From Ruminococcus sp. (GTDB lineage: Bacteria > Bacillota > Clostridia > Oscillospirales > Ruminococcaceae), in assembly GCA_017513795.1 (NCBI GenBank), contig JAFXEJ010000106.1:1-38185 (forward strand): DNA of 38,185 bases, in the 5' to 3' direction. The position numbers and the translations under genes were made by a program. The notes under the pieces were generated by a model. It searched no databases and was not told the DNA's origin. It saw only the letters and a program-made list of their open reading frames with translations. Positions 26,431 to 34,691 of the stretch are shown in pieces. Each line of letters begins with the position of its first letter. Position 1 is the first letter of the stretch.

Positions 26431-27026
26431 GTAAAGAAAATAATGTACGTTTTGGCTCTGTCCAGCGTAAAACAATGGAAACAGATATTGAAATATCCGT
26501 TACTCTCGACGGAAAAGGAAATTCCGATATTCATACAGGAATAGGCTTCTTCGACCATATGCTGACTGCGCTTTCAAAGCACAGCGGAATCAGCATGAGC
26601 ATTCACGTTGTGGGAGATCTTGATGTAGACTGTCATCACACTATTGAAGATACAGGTATTGCTCTCGGACAGGCACTCGGAAAAGCTCTTGGTGCAAAAT
26701 CAGGTATTGTCCGCTATGGAACTGCATATATCCCTATGGATGAATCACTTGCCATGGCAAGCCTTGATCTTTCAAACAGACCGTTCCTCGTATTCAACTG
26801 TCCGTTTACAAATCAGAGCTGCGGTAATTATGATCTTTGCATGACAGAGGAGTTCTTCCGTGCATTTGCATTTAATTCCGGAATGACACTCCACATAAAT
26901 CTCATGTACGGCAGCAACGATCATCATAAAGCAGAAGCGGTTTACAAGGCAGTTGCCCATGCACTGAAAACAGCCGTTTCATACAATAGTGACGGCTCAA
27001 CACTCTCAACGAAAGGAGTTCTCTGA
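26427..27026 (+). CDS. hisB: Imidazoleglycerol-phosphate dehydratase
   Basis: 199 residues, the monofunctional HisB without the N-terminal histidinol-phosphatase found in enteric bacteria. The manganese-binding repeats are clear: FFDHMLTALSKHSG, DCHHTIEDTGIALGQALG and, in the second half, HINLMYGSNDHHKAEAVYKAV-type His clusters. Overlaps hisC (ATGA) and hisH (TGATG), so translation is coupled. Confidence 0.97.
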   Translation: MSKENNVRFGSVQRKTMETDIEISVTLDGKGNSDIHTGIGFFDHMLTALSKHSGISMSIHVVGDLDVDCHHTIEDTGIALGQALGKALGAKSGIVRYGTAYIPMDESLAMASLDLSNRPFLVFNCPFTNQSCGNYDLCMTEEFFRAFAFNSGMTLHINLMYGSNDHHKAEAVYKAVAHALKTAVSYNSDGSTLSTKGVL

Positions 27027-27631
27027 TGATTGCAATAATTGACTACGGCGCAGGAAATATATTCAGCGTTAAAAATGCACTTGACTACCTCGGACTTGAA
27101 AGTGCCCTTGTATCAGATAAAGAAGCCGTACAGAATGCAGATGCTGTAATTCTTCCCGGTGTCGGAGCATTTCCGGCAGCTATGGAAAAGCTTGCTGCTA
27201 CAGGCCTTATCGATACAATAAAGGAAGAAGCTGCAAAAAAGCCTTTTCTCGGAATCTGTCTCGGAATGCAGCTTATATTTGAAAAAGGATATGAGTTCGG
27301 TGAATGTGACGGTCTTGGACTTATCAGCGGAGATGTCCGCAAAATGGAGGCTCCTGATCTGATTATTCCGCACATGGGATGGAATAAACTCGAAAAACTC
27401 AATGACTGTCCGCTGCTTGAAGGCATCGGTGATGATGAGTATGTATACTTCGTTCATTCCTACAAGGCTCACTGTGATGACAAGGATATCGCAGCATTTT
27501 CAGAATACGGCGGAAAAGTACCGGCACTTGTATATAACGGAAAATTCGTGTACGGAGCACAGTTCCACCCTGAGAAATCCGGCGATACAGGACTTAAAAT
27601 TCTCAGAAACTTCGGAAATTTAATCAAGTGA
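27026..27631 (+). CDS. hisH: Imidazole glycerol phosphate synthase, glutamine amidotransferase subunit
   Basis: 201 residues. A class I glutaminase that hydrolyses glutamine and passes ammonia to HisF. The nucleophile is Cys78 in GICLGMQLIF; the rest of the triad lies in AQFHPEKSG near the C-terminus. The N-terminal IDYGAGNIFSVKNAL is typical. It overlaps hisB. The stop is followed by a small unrelated ORF rather than hisA. Confidence 0.97.
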   Translation: MIAIIDYGAGNIFSVKNALDYLGLESALVSDKEAVQNADAVILPGVGAFPAAMEKLAATGLIDTIKEEAAKKPFLGICLGMQLIFEKGYEFGECDGLGLISGDVRKMEAPDLIIPHMGWNKLEKLNDCPLLEGIGDDEYVYFVHSYKAHCDDKDIAAFSEYGGKVPALVYNGKFVYGAQFHPEKSGDTGLKILRNFGNLIK

Positions 27632-27648
27632 TTTTTTCGGAGGGAAAT

Positions 27649-28011
27649 ATGAAAAAATGGTATGATGAAGAATATTCATTTGAAATTGAAGTTATAAGTT
27701 TCCTTCAAGGCAATCATACAGAGAATTACTGTCGTAATGGCGAAGAGATCGGAGATAAGTATCATTGTACTTATGGCTGTCCCGTAAATAATGAAGGATA
27801 TGGAATATGCAGTAAAGCAATGATAATGTTATATCCTCTTATGGAGTCTATCAGAAGTGGTGGCGATTTAGAAAATCTTGGTGGAGACGGAAAATATAGT
27901 AAAACTATTGTCTGTCCTGATGGCTGTGTTATGTTTCGGCTTACTGCAAAGCCACTTGGAAATGAGAATTTTCACAAGGGATCTTATTGGAAAGAGCCTA
28001 AAGAAAGTTGA
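27649..28011 (+). CDS. TIGR04076-like small Cys-rich protein inside the his operon
   Basis: 120 residues, uncharacterised. The core resembles the TIGR04076 family as I remember it: GDKYHCTYGCPVN, GICSKAMIMLYPLMESIRSGGDL and TIVCPDGCVMFRLTAKPL. The Cys pairs suggest a metal or structural role, but no function is known. GGAGGG precedes the ATG at 27649, 17 bases after hisH; an earlier in-frame GTG lacks a good site. It lies in the same direction between hisH and hisA and is clearly cotranscribed. It is not a histidine enzyme, so its place here looks like cargo. Confidence 0.8.
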   Translation: MKKWYDEEYSFEIEVISFLQGNHTENYCRNGEEIGDKYHCTYGCPVNNEGYGICSKAMIMLYPLMESIRSGGDLENLGGDGKYSKTIVCPDGCVMFRLTAKPLGNENFHKGSYWKEPKES

Positions 28012-28040
28012 TTTATAACAATATACAAAGGAGGACATAT

Positions 28041-28769
28041 ATGATAATTTTACCTGCAATTGATATTAAAGACGGCAACTGTGTCCGTCTTTTCAAAGGC
28101 GATTTTTCCACAGTTGAGAAAGTAGCCTCAGATTATCTTGAAACTGCAAAGGGCTTTGAAGCTGCCGGCAGTGAATGGATTCACATGGTTGACCTCGACG
28201 GAGCAAAAGAGGGAAGACCTGTAAACACAAAGATTTACACTGATGTTGCTGAAAAAACAAATCTCAAAGTAGAGCTTGGCGGCGGAATCAGAAGTCTTGA
28301 AACTATTGACGAGTACCTTAAAATGGGTATTACAAGAGTAATCCTCGGCTCTGTTGCACTGAAAAATCCTAAGCTTGTAAGCGATGCCGTTGATAAATTC
28401 GGCAGTGAAAAAATCGTCGTAGGGATTGACGCAATGAACGGCATGGTCGCTACAGAGGGCTGGCTTGAAAGCTCTGATGTGAACTACATCGACCTTGCAA
28501 ACAAAATGATTGAAGTCGGTGTGAAGTACTTCATTTTCACTGATATTTCCAAGGACGGCACTCTCAGCGGTGTAAATGTGGAGCAGTTAAAGGCTCTTGC
28601 TGACGCTACCGAGGGACGTGCAAATATCGTGGCAAGCGGCGGAGTTCACACAATGGCGGATATCATTGCCTGCAAGGAAATGGGACTTTACGGCACAATA
28701 TGCGGCAAGTCTATCTATAAGGGAACACTTAATCTTAAAGAGGCTATTGAATACGCAAATGTGGAATGA
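28041..28769 (+). CDS. hisA: ProFAR isomerase
   Basis: 242 residues, a (beta/alpha)8 barrel that isomerises N'-5'-phosphoribosyl-formimino-AICAR ribonucleotide. The first-strand catalytic Asp8 is in LPAIDIKDGNCVRLFKG; VDLDGAKEG, VELGGGIRS, FTDISKDGTLSG (second catalytic Asp) and VASGGVHT follow. AAAGGAGG precedes the ATG at 28041. Its 3' end overlaps the next ORF by 11 bases. Confidence 0.96.
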   Translation: MIILPAIDIKDGNCVRLFKGDFSTVEKVASDYLETAKGFEAAGSEWIHMVDLDGAKEGRPVNTKIYTDVAEKTNLKVELGGGIRSLETIDEYLKMGITRVILGSVALKNPKLVSDAVDKFGSEKIVVGIDAMNGMVATEGWLESSDVNYIDLANKMIEVGVKYFIFTDISKDGTLSGVNVEQLKALADATEGRANIVASGGVHTMADIIACKEMGLYGTICGKSIYKGTLNLKEAIEYANVE

Positions 28770-29214
28770 AATCAATACTGATAATGATATTGAAAATTTT
28801 ATGAACCATACACGCTGTATGCACGATGCTGTTATAATATCTTTAGAATATATTTCCGGCTGCAATGTAAAAGAAAATGCAACTACCGTATTTTCATTTG
28901 AAGACGGAAATGCTGTCAGGCTTGTTGCTGGAAGCTGCTGGTTCGGAAAAATTGAAATGATATTCAGTGGTGTAAAGTATTTTTGTTCAGGAAGAAGTAC
29001 TGATATTTGGGAATGCTCCCTTCAATTTCGGAGAGATCTATTAGGCAGAACCAGCGATGAACGCTTGATCGTATGGACTGACAATTTCTTTAATCCTGAG
29101 ATATTCGGAACAAAAATCGAACTTGGTGCTATAGATCTGAAAAAACCAGCAGATACCCATATTATAGCATATAAGTTAAAATGGAGATTTATAAATAATA
29201 TTGAGGAGGACTGA
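28759..29214 (+). CDS. Uncharacterised protein inside the his operon (151 aa)
   Basis: Not firmly recognised. The [14 protein letters not shown] stretch and later [20 protein letters not shown] and RLIVWTDNF resemble a group of small uncharacterised Firmicutes proteins with an HDxxI...YISG pattern, some of which I recall near toxin or accessory genes; this is a weak memory match. It is mostly predicted beta, with no membrane segment. The ATG at 28759 overlaps the hisA end by 11 bases and has no good ribosome site, so translation probably depends on hisA. An internal ATG at 28801 is an alternative. The DNA is more AT-rich toward the 3' end than the his genes. Confidence 0.65.
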   Translation: MWNEINTDNDIENFMNHTRCMHDAVIISLEYISGCNVKENATTVFSFEDGNAVRLVAGSCWFGKIEMIFSGVKYFCSGRSTDIWECSLQFRRDLLGRTSDERLIVWTDNFFNPEIFGTKIELGAIDLKKPADTHIIAYKLKWRFINNIEED

Positions 29215-29216
29215 AA

Positions 29217-29972
29217 ATGCTTGCAAAAAGAATAATTCCCTGTCTTGACGTGCGAAACGGCAAGGTTGTAAAGGGAGTAAATTTTGAGGGAATACGAGAT
29301 GTTGGCGATCCCGTTGAATGTGCGGCTGAGTACAACAAACAGGGCGCAGACGAAATCGTATTCTATGATATAACAGCATCTTACGAGGGCAGGGGAGTTT
29401 TCCTTGATGTTGTCCGTGAGACAGCGAAAAAGGTTTTTGTTCCGCTTACAGTCGGCGGCGGAATAACAACTGTTGACGATATCCGTGAAACACTTCGTGC
29501 CGGTGCAGATAAGGTTTCCGTAAACTCTCAGGCTGTTAAGAATCCTCAGCTTATCCGTGATGGAGCTGATATTTTCGGCAGTCAGTGTATCTGTGTGGGA
29601 ATCGACGCAAAGAAAATTGCTGACCACAAATGGACAGTTTACATCAACGGCGGACGAGTTGACATGGGAATCGACCTTATTGACTGGGTACATACTATTG
29701 AAAAACTCGGAGCAGGCGAAATATGTCTGAACTCAATTGATGCTGACGGCACAAAAGAAGGCTTTGATATTGAAATGCTTAAGGCTGTCTGCGACAATTG
29801 CAGTATTCCAGTTATTGCCAGCGGCGGAGCCGGAAAAATCAATGACTTCTATGAGGTTTTCGAGAAAACCGGCGCAACAGCGGCTCTTGCTGCATCACTG
29901 TTCCATTTCAGAGAGCTTACTGTTGGTGAAGTCAAGGATTACTGCAGAGAACGTGGAGTAATCGTGAGGTAA
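29217..29972 (+). CDS. hisF: Imidazole glycerol phosphate synthase, cyclase subunit
   Basis: 251 residues, the barrel subunit that pairs with HisH to make IGP and [25 protein letters not shown] carries catalytic Asp11; [31 protein letters not shown] (second catalytic Asp) and VIASGGAG follow. GGAGGA lies 6 bases before the ATG, inside the end of the upstream ORF. Confidence 0.97.
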   Translation: MLAKRIIPCLDVRNGKVVKGVNFEGIRDVGDPVECAAEYNKQGADEIVFYDITASYEGRGVFLDVVRETAKKVFVPLTVGGGITTVDDIRETLRAGADKVSVNSQAVKNPQLIRDGADIFGSQCICVGIDAKKIADHKWTVYINGGRVDMGIDLIDWVHTIEKLGAGEICLNSIDADGTKEGFDIEMLKAVCDNCSIPVIASGGAGKINDFYEVFEKTGATAALAASLFHFRELTVGEVKDYCRERGVIVR

Positions 29973-29976
29973 AAAT

Positions 29977-30354
29977 ATGGAAATACTTATTATAATAAGT
30001 ACAATTCTTTCATTTGCTATGCTTCTTGCAGGATATTATATGAGATTTAAGGCCCCGAAGGATAAGGATATGAAAATGGGTGTTCTTATTCTGCGTGCAA
30101 AAGCAAGTTCTGAGGCATGGGCGTATGCAAACCGTACTTGCGGCAATTATTGGTTAATAATCGGTATTATTGGTTTGATAATGACTGTAGCTGTATTTTT
30201 TATTTATAGCTTCATCGGTGATAAGTGGGCGAATATTTTTGCAATATTTACATCTGCTGTTATATGTATCGGAATGAGTAGCTCATGTACCGCTGTTATA
30301 AAAGAACTTCACAGCAAATTCGATGAGAACGGCAGACAGAAAGGAACGAAGTGA
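29977..30354 (+). CDS. SdpI/YhfL-like small membrane protein
   Basis: 125 residues with three hydrophobic segments at about 2-20, 57-80 and 85-105. The central RAKASSEAWAYANRTCGNYW before the second helix matches the signature of the SdpI family domain (GxR...S...W..AN...G). SdpI in Bacillus gives immunity to a toxic peptide, but most family members have no known role, and no Sdp toxin gene is nearby. It starts 4 bases after hisF with GTGAGGT upstream. Cotranscribed with the his genes. Confidence 0.72.
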   Translation: MEILIIISTILSFAMLLAGYYMRFKAPKDKDMKMGVLILRAKASSEAWAYANRTCGNYWLIIGIIGLIMTVAVFFIYSFIGDKWANIFAIFTSAVICIGMSSSCTAVIKELHSKFDENGRQKGTK

Positions 30355-30358
30355 TAAC

Positions 30359-30760
30359 ATGATTGAATACAGAGATACTCATGATTTTACAAAAGAAGAG
30401 CTTGAAAGACTTTTCCTTTCTGTGGAATGGTCATCGGGACATTATCCTGACAAGCTTGTAATCGCTATGAAGAATTTCAGTACTGTTTACAGTGCATGGG
30501 ACGGCGACAGACTTGTAGGAATGATATGTGCAATGGACGACGGAATAATGACGGCATATGTTCATTATCTGCTCATTGAACCTGACTATCAGGGACAGGC
30601 TATCGGACGAAAGCTTGTAGAAATGGTGAAAGAAAAATACAAGGATTATCTGCGTCTAATTGTAATTGCATACGATACGGAGATGAACTTCTATGAAAAC
30701 TGCGGTTTTGAGAAATCTGACGTTTCATCGCCGATGTTTATAACATCGCTGTGGACATAA
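30359..30760 (+). CDS. GNAT-family N-acetyltransferase
   Basis: 133 residues. The acetyl-CoA motif A is present as [20 protein letters not shown], followed by [10 protein letters not shown] typical of the C-terminal strand and loop. The substrate is unknown. The start at 30359 lies 4 bases after the upstream stop, with AAAGGAA at some distance. It sits between hisF and hisI. I see no sequence reason to link it to histidine synthesis. Confidence 0.88.
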   Translation: MIEYRDTHDFTKEELERLFLSVEWSSGHYPDKLVIAMKNFSTVYSAWDGDRLVGMICAMDDGIMTAYVHYLLIEPDYQGQAIGRKLVEMVKEKYKDYLRLIVIAYDTEMNFYENCGFEKSDVSSPMFITSLWT

Positions 30761-30771
30761 AGGAGAAAATT

Positions 30772-31116
30772 ATGATAAAAATTGACATCAATGACCTTGA
30801 CAGATTCTTTGAAAAAGGGGAACTTATTCCGGCAATCTGTTATGAAGTCAACACAAAAACTGTTCTGATGCTTGCATATATGAACAAGGAAAGCCTGAAA
30901 AAAACGCTCGAAACCGGCTATACATGGTTCTGGAGCCGTTCACGTCAGGAATACTGGAATAAAGGTGCAACATCCGGACATCTTCAGAAGGTCGTATCAA
31001 TCTATGGCGACTGCGATAATGATACATTGCTTGTAAATGTGGAGCAGACGGGAGTTGCCTGTCATACAGGAAGCTACAGCTGCTTCTTCAATGAAATTTA
31101 TAATACGGAGGAATAA
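30772..31116 (+). CDS. hisI: Phosphoribosyl-AMP cyclohydrolase
   Basis: 114 residues, the stand-alone HisI that opens the adenine ring of PR-AMP, a zinc enzyme. Conserved segments are [44 protein letters not shown] and [12 protein letters not shown], with the metal-binding Asp and Cys residues. AAAGGAG precedes ATG 30772. HisI and HisE are separate genes here, unlike the fused enteric protein. Confidence 0.97.
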   Translation: MIKIDINDLDRFFEKGELIPAICYEVNTKTVLMLAYMNKESLKKTLETGYTWFWSRSRQEYWNKGATSGHLQKVVSIYGDCDNDTLLVNVEQTGVACHTGSYSCFFNEIYNTEE

Positions 31117-31119
31117 AAA

Positions 31120-31458
31120 ATGAATGTTTACCATGAAATTTTCGAAGTAATCAAGGAAAGAAAAAAGCAGTTTGAGAGCGGAACAGCCGCTGAAAATTCC
31201 TACACCTGCTATCTTTTTGATAAGGGCGTAGATAAAATCTGCAAGAAAATCGGTGAGGAAGCTACTGAGACAGTCATTGCTGCAAAAAATAACGACAATG
31301 ATGAACTCATGAACGAGATCAACGATCTTCTTTATCATGTAATGGTACTTTGCGCAAATCAGGGACTTGAATGGACTGACGTTGAAAGAGTTCTTGATGA
31401 AAGAAACGAAAAAATCGGCAATCTCAAGAAATTCCATACTGTTGACAAGAATTCATAA
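31120..31458 (+). CDS. hisE: Phosphoribosyl-ATP pyrophosphatase
   Basis: 112 residues, an all-alpha MazG-like enzyme that removes pyrophosphate from PR-ATP, the second pathway step. The KKIGEEATETVIAAK and NEINDLLYHVMVL motifs carry the Mg-binding acidic residues. GGAGG lies in the end of hisI. It is the last gene of the operon and is followed at once by a terminator. Confidence 0.96.
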   Translation: MNVYHEIFEVIKERKKQFESGTAAENSYTCYLFDKGVDKICKKIGEEATETVIAAKNNDNDELMNEINDLLYHVMVLCANQGLEWTDVERVLDERNEKIGNLKKFHTVDKNS

Positions 31459-31463
31459 AAAAC

Positions 31464-31490
31464 AGGAGAGCGAAAGCTCTCCTTTATTTT
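31464..31490. terminator. Bidirectional terminator of the his operon and the ArsR-AraC gene
   Basis: AGGAGAGC (31464-31471), loop GAAA, GCTCTCCT (31476-31483), then TTTATTTTTT on the plus strand. On the minus strand the same stem is followed by GTTTTTT. It overlaps the stop codon of the convergent regulator gene. Confidence 0.93.
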
Positions 31491-32212
31491 TTACGGTAAT
31501 CCTTAGGCAGAATATTGTAATAAGATTTGAAAGCCGCTGTAAATTTACTCTGACTTTCATAGCCGACATTCTTGCTTATTTCGGAAATACTCATATCAGT
31601 TTCGGTCAGAAATCTTGCCGCAGATTCCATACGATGCTCCTTGATATGAGAAGCAAGAGAATTTCCATAGACTGATTTAAACAGCGTCTTCAGCGTCGTA
31701 GGATTTATAAGAAATTTCCGTGCCAGTTCATCAATAGTTATATGCTGACTGATATTTTCCATAAGATAATCATGCACCTGATGAATGATCTCAACTTGTT
31801 CTGACTCATGAGAAATCATATGCCCGACATCATGAATCTTTGTTTCACTTTGTTCAGGGCAGGCTATTTCCATAATTTGTTCTATCATCTGATGAAGAAG
31901 GCGGCCTTGCTCAGTATTTGCACAGCGATAATAAACTTCCTTGCCTACACGGCGACAAACGATAAGTCCGCTGTTTTTAAGCGGTCTGAGATGATGCGAT
32001 ACAGCCGGACTGGACATATTAAGCATAGCCGAAATATTAATGACGCATTCCTCGCAGTGACAAAGAAGCCAGAAAATACGTATTCTTGTTGCATCACCAA
32101 TCTGTCTGAAAATATCAGCTACTATCTGAAAATTTTCTATGTAATCTATCTGTTTCTGTATTACTTCTATTTCCTTTAAATTTCCATGATCGTGCGGGAG
32201 AGTACTGCTCAT
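31484..32212 (-). CDS. ArsR/SmtB winged-helix regulator fused to an AraC-type DNA-binding domain
   Basis: 242 residues with two DNA-binding modules. Residues about 28-115 form an ArsR/SmtB winged helix (IFRQIGDATRIRIFWLL, MSSPAVSHHLRPLKNSGLI, REVYY-like KEVYYRC). Residues about 145-242 form an AraC/XylS double HTH (ITIDELARKFLINPTTLKTLFKSVYG, SISEISKNVGYES, KYYNILPKDYR-type end). At the metal-site position of CadC-type proteins the sequence is CHCEECVINI, giving Cys51, 53 and 56; an N-terminal HDH could add ligands. Divergent to a metal-pump operon, so it probably senses Zn, Cd or Pb and represses it. AAAGGAA precedes the ATG. Whether it represses, activates or both is unknown. Confidence 0.88.
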   Translation of the reverse strand: MSSTLPHDHGNLKEIEVIQKQIDYIENFQIVADIFRQIGDATRIRIFWLLCHCEECVINISAMLNMSSPAVSHHLRPLKNSGLIVCRRVGKEVYYRCANTEQGRLLHQMIEQIMEIACPEQSETKIHDVGHMISHESEQVEIIHQVHDYLMENISQHITIDELARKFLINPTTLKTLFKSVYGNSLASHIKEHRMESAARFLTETDMSISEISKNVGYESQSKFTAAFKSYYNILPKDYRKK

Positions 32213-32293
32213 AAATTTTATTCCTTTTCTTAATAAATTTTAGCCCGTCCGGAAATTAATTTCATCCATTTGGGTATAAAGAAACCAATTATA

Positions 32294-32322
32294 TTGACAT
32301 TATCTGCTGAATATATTATACT
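32294..32322 (+). promoter_or_regulatory. Promoter of the metal-pump operon
   Basis: Perfect TTGACA at 32294-32299, a 17-base spacer and TATACT at 32317-32322. Predicted start near 32329. Confidence 0.85.
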
Positions 32323-32331
32323 ACAAACAGA

Positions 32332-32355
32332 ACGATTAATCAAGTGCTTAATCGT
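32332..32355. promoter_or_regulatory. Probable ArsR-type operator (24-bp palindrome)
   Basis: ACGATTAA (32332-32339) and TTAATCGT (32348-32355) form a perfect 8-bp inverted repeat. Inside it CA pairs with TG, so 10 of 12 positions of each half match. It starts about 10 bases after the -10 box, at the presumed transcription start, where binding would block the pump promoter. The size and AT-rich symmetry fit ArsR/SmtB operators. Confidence 0.75.
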
Positions 32356-32383
32356 ATAATAATTTTCAAGGAGGATCTTTTTT

Positions 32384-32602
32384 ATGAAAAAGACATTTAA
32401 AATTGAAGTAGACTGCGCTAACTGTGCAAATCTTATGGAGACTGCTGCGAATAAAATCGACGGAGTATCATCAGCAACAGTAAGCTTCATGACACAGAAA
32501 ATGACAGTTGATTTTGAAGACGGAAGCAATCCTGACAAAGTAATGAAAGCTGTTCTCAAAGCGTGCAGAAAAATCGAACCTGACTGCGAAATTGAATTCT
32601 GA
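32384..32602 (+). CDS. Free-standing heavy-metal-associated (HMA) domain protein
   Basis: A 72-residue metallochaperone-like domain. The metal loop reads VDCANCANLMETAANKI, giving CxxC at Cys14 and Cys17; the rest is the usual beta-alpha-beta-beta-alpha-beta pattern. It has the Asp before the first Cys (DCANC) often seen in Zn/Cd/Pb-type HMA domains, rather than the MxCxxC of copper chaperones. AAGGAGG precedes the ATG. It is 23 bases before the pump gene, so it probably supplies or regulates the ATPase, which lacks this domain. Confidence 0.9.
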   Translation: MKKTFKIEVDCANCANLMETAANKIDGVSSATVSFMTQKMTVDFEDGSNPDKVMKAVLKACRKIEPDCEIEF

Positions 32603-32625
32603 AATCCCAAGGAGGTAATACTTCT

Positions 32626-34641
32626 ATGCAAGAACTTATAATAAATATTCTGCTAAGTGTTGTGATAATATCCGCCGCAGGAGTTCTGGTTTTCGTTGGC
32701 AGAGGCAAGGATGGACTAAAGAAAAAGCAGAAAAAAGCAATGATACGCATTCTGATATCCGCCGCAATTTTACTGACGCTTCAGATGATTCCGTCAGAAT
32801 TCTTTGCCAGATTTGATGAAATACTTTTTCCGTCTGCGGGAAGATGGATACGTTTCCTCTGCTACTTTGCCGACTATCTTATCATAGGTCATGATATTCT
32901 GAAAAAAGCCTTTCTCGGCATAAGAAATGGACGTATTTTTGACGAAAATTTCCTTATGGCAGTTGCCACTGTAGGTGCAATGACTATTGCAATCTACGAA
33001 AACGGTGACTACCTTGAAGCAATAGCCGTAATGCTGTTTTATCAGATAGGGGAGTGGTTTCAGGGATATGCCGTTGGAAAAAGCCGCCGCAATATAACTG
33101 AACTTATGGATATACGTCCTGATTACGCCAATATCGAAATTAATGGAAAACTTGAAAAAGTTGCCCCGGATGATGTTAAAACAGGCAGTATTATTATAGT
33201 TCAGCCAGGAGAAAAGATTCCGATAGACGGAATAATTGTCGAGGGAAATTCCAGTCTTAATACAAGTGCACTTACAGGCGAAAGCCTTCCCCGAACAGTA
33301 AGTGCCGGAGATGAAGTTATAAGCGGATGTATCAGCATGACAGGTGTACTAAAAGTACAGACAACTAAAGAATTCAATGACTCGACTGTATCAAGAATAC
33401 TTGATCTTGTTGAAAATGCAAGTTCAAGGAAATCAAGATCAGAAGCATTCATATCAAAATTCGCAAGAATATACACACCAGCTGTGTGTATAGGAGCAGC
33501 TGCACTTGCATTACTACCACCGCTTGTACGGATGCTGATAATGGGAATTTCTGCACAATGGGGAATATGGATATACCGTGCACTTACGTTCCTTGTTATT
33601 AGCTGTCCGTGTGCACTTGTGATAAGCATTCCGCTGAGTTTTTTTGCTGGAATTGGCGGAGCAAGCAGTCAGGGAATACTAATCAAAGGTTCGAATTATC
33701 TTGAAGCTCTTTCCAAAACAAGAATTGTTGTATTCGATAAAACAGGAACGCTTACAAAAGGGGTTTTCGAGGTAAATGGAGTTCATCACAATACAATTCC
33801 CGAAAACAAACTAATCGAATATGCCGCTCTTGCGGAATGTGCTTCTTCGCATCCGATAAGCAAAAGCCTTAAAAAAGCGTATGGCAAAGAGCCTGACCGC
33901 TCCCGTGTAAACAATATCGAGGAAATCAGCGGAAAAGGTATAATTGCAAATGTGGATGGAATTAAGGTTGCGGTCGGAAATAACAAGCTAATGAACAGTC
34001 TCAATATCCCTTGTGCTGATTGTCATAAAACAGGAACAATCATCCATATAGCAGTAAACGGAACGTATTCCGGACATATTGTAATATCTGATATTATAAA
34101 GGAAAACTCAGCTGAAGCTATTTCTTCACTGAAAAAAATCGGTATTGAAAAAACTGTAATGCTTACAGGTGACACTGAAAACGTTGCAAACCTTACGGCA
34201 GAGAAGCTTCGAATTGACGAAGTATACAGTGAGCTTCTTCCAGCTGACAAGGTTTCAAAAACAGAAGAAATACTCCGCACTAAACCTGAGAAATCCAGAC
34301 TTGCATTCGTAGGTGATGGAATAAACGACGCTCCTGTGCTGTCAAGAGCCGACATAGGAATCGCAATGGGAGCTATGGGCTCTGATGCAGCAATAGAAGC
34401 CGCAGATATTGTTCTTATGGATGATGATCCAGTCAAAATAGTCAAGGCGATAAAAATTTCCCAGAAATGTATGCGCATTGTATATCAGAATATAATTATG
34501 GCGCTCGTAGTGAAATTTATCTGCCTTGCGCTTGGAGCAGTCGGAATTGCAAATATGTATCTGGCAATCTTCGCTGATGTCGGAGTAATGATGCTTGCAG
34601 TACTCAATGCGATCCGCTGTCTGTTTGTAAAAAAACTATAA
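32626..34641 (+). CDS. P1B-type heavy-metal ATPase, Zn/Cd/Pb type
   Basis: 671-residue metal exporter. It has N-terminal membrane helices; an actuator domain with LTGES; the ion-site SCPCALV (Cys327, Cys329) in helix 6; phosphorylation Asp371 in DKTGTLTKG; the nucleotide-domain SSHPISKSL; GDGINDAPVLSRADIG; and FADVGVMMLAVLNAIR in the last helix. CPC plus that last-helix Asp points to the P1B-2 (ZntA/CadA) class rather than copper. The N-terminus goes straight into membrane segments and has no HMA domain. AGGAGG precedes the ATG by 9 bases. A strong terminator follows. Confidence 0.93.
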   Translation: MQELIINILLSVVIISAAGVLVFVGRGKDGLKKKQKKAMIRILISAAILLTLQMIPSEFFARFDEILFPSAGRWIRFLCYFADYLIIGHDILKKAFLGIRNGRIFDENFLMAVATVGAMTIAIYENGDYLEAIAVMLFYQIGEWFQGYAVGKSRRNITELMDIRPDYANIEINGKLEKVAPDDVKTGSIIIVQPGEKIPIDGIIVEGNSSLNTSALTGESLPRTVSAGDEVISGCISMTGVLKVQTTKEFNDSTVSRILDLVENASSRKSRSEAFISKFARIYTPAVCIGAAALALLPPLVRMLIMGISAQWGIWIYRALTFLVISCPCALVISIPLSFFAGIGGASSQGILIKGSNYLEALSKTRIVVFDKTGTLTKGVFEVNGVHHNTIPENKLIEYAALAECASSHPISKSLKKAYGKEPDRSRVNNIEEISGKGIIANVDGIKVAVGNNKLMNSLNIPCADCHKTGTIIHIAVNGTYSGHIVISDIIKENSAEAISSLKKIGIEKTVMLTGDTENVANLTAEKLRIDEVYSELLPADKVSKTEEILRTKPEKSRLAFVGDGINDAPVLSRADIGIAMGAMGSDAAIEAADIVLMDDDPVKIVKAIKISQKCMRIVYQNIIMALVVKFICLALGAVGIANMYLAIFADVGVMMLAVLNAIRCLFVKKL

Positions 34642-34643
34642 AT

Positions 34644-34680
34644 AAAAACGTCACTTCATTCAGAATGAGGTGACGTTTTT
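34644..34680. terminator. Bidirectional terminator between the metal pump and vanY-like genes
   Basis: AAAAACGTCAC (34644-34654) pairs with GTGACGTTTTT (34670-34680), and TCATT with AATGA inside. A/T tracts on both sides serve both convergent genes. Confidence 0.92.
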
Positions 34681-34691
34681 ATATTAACACC

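Noticed and set aside
29022-29693. 223-codon minus-strand ORF
   Set aside because: It is antisense to hisF and the preceding gene, without ribosome site or recognisable domain.
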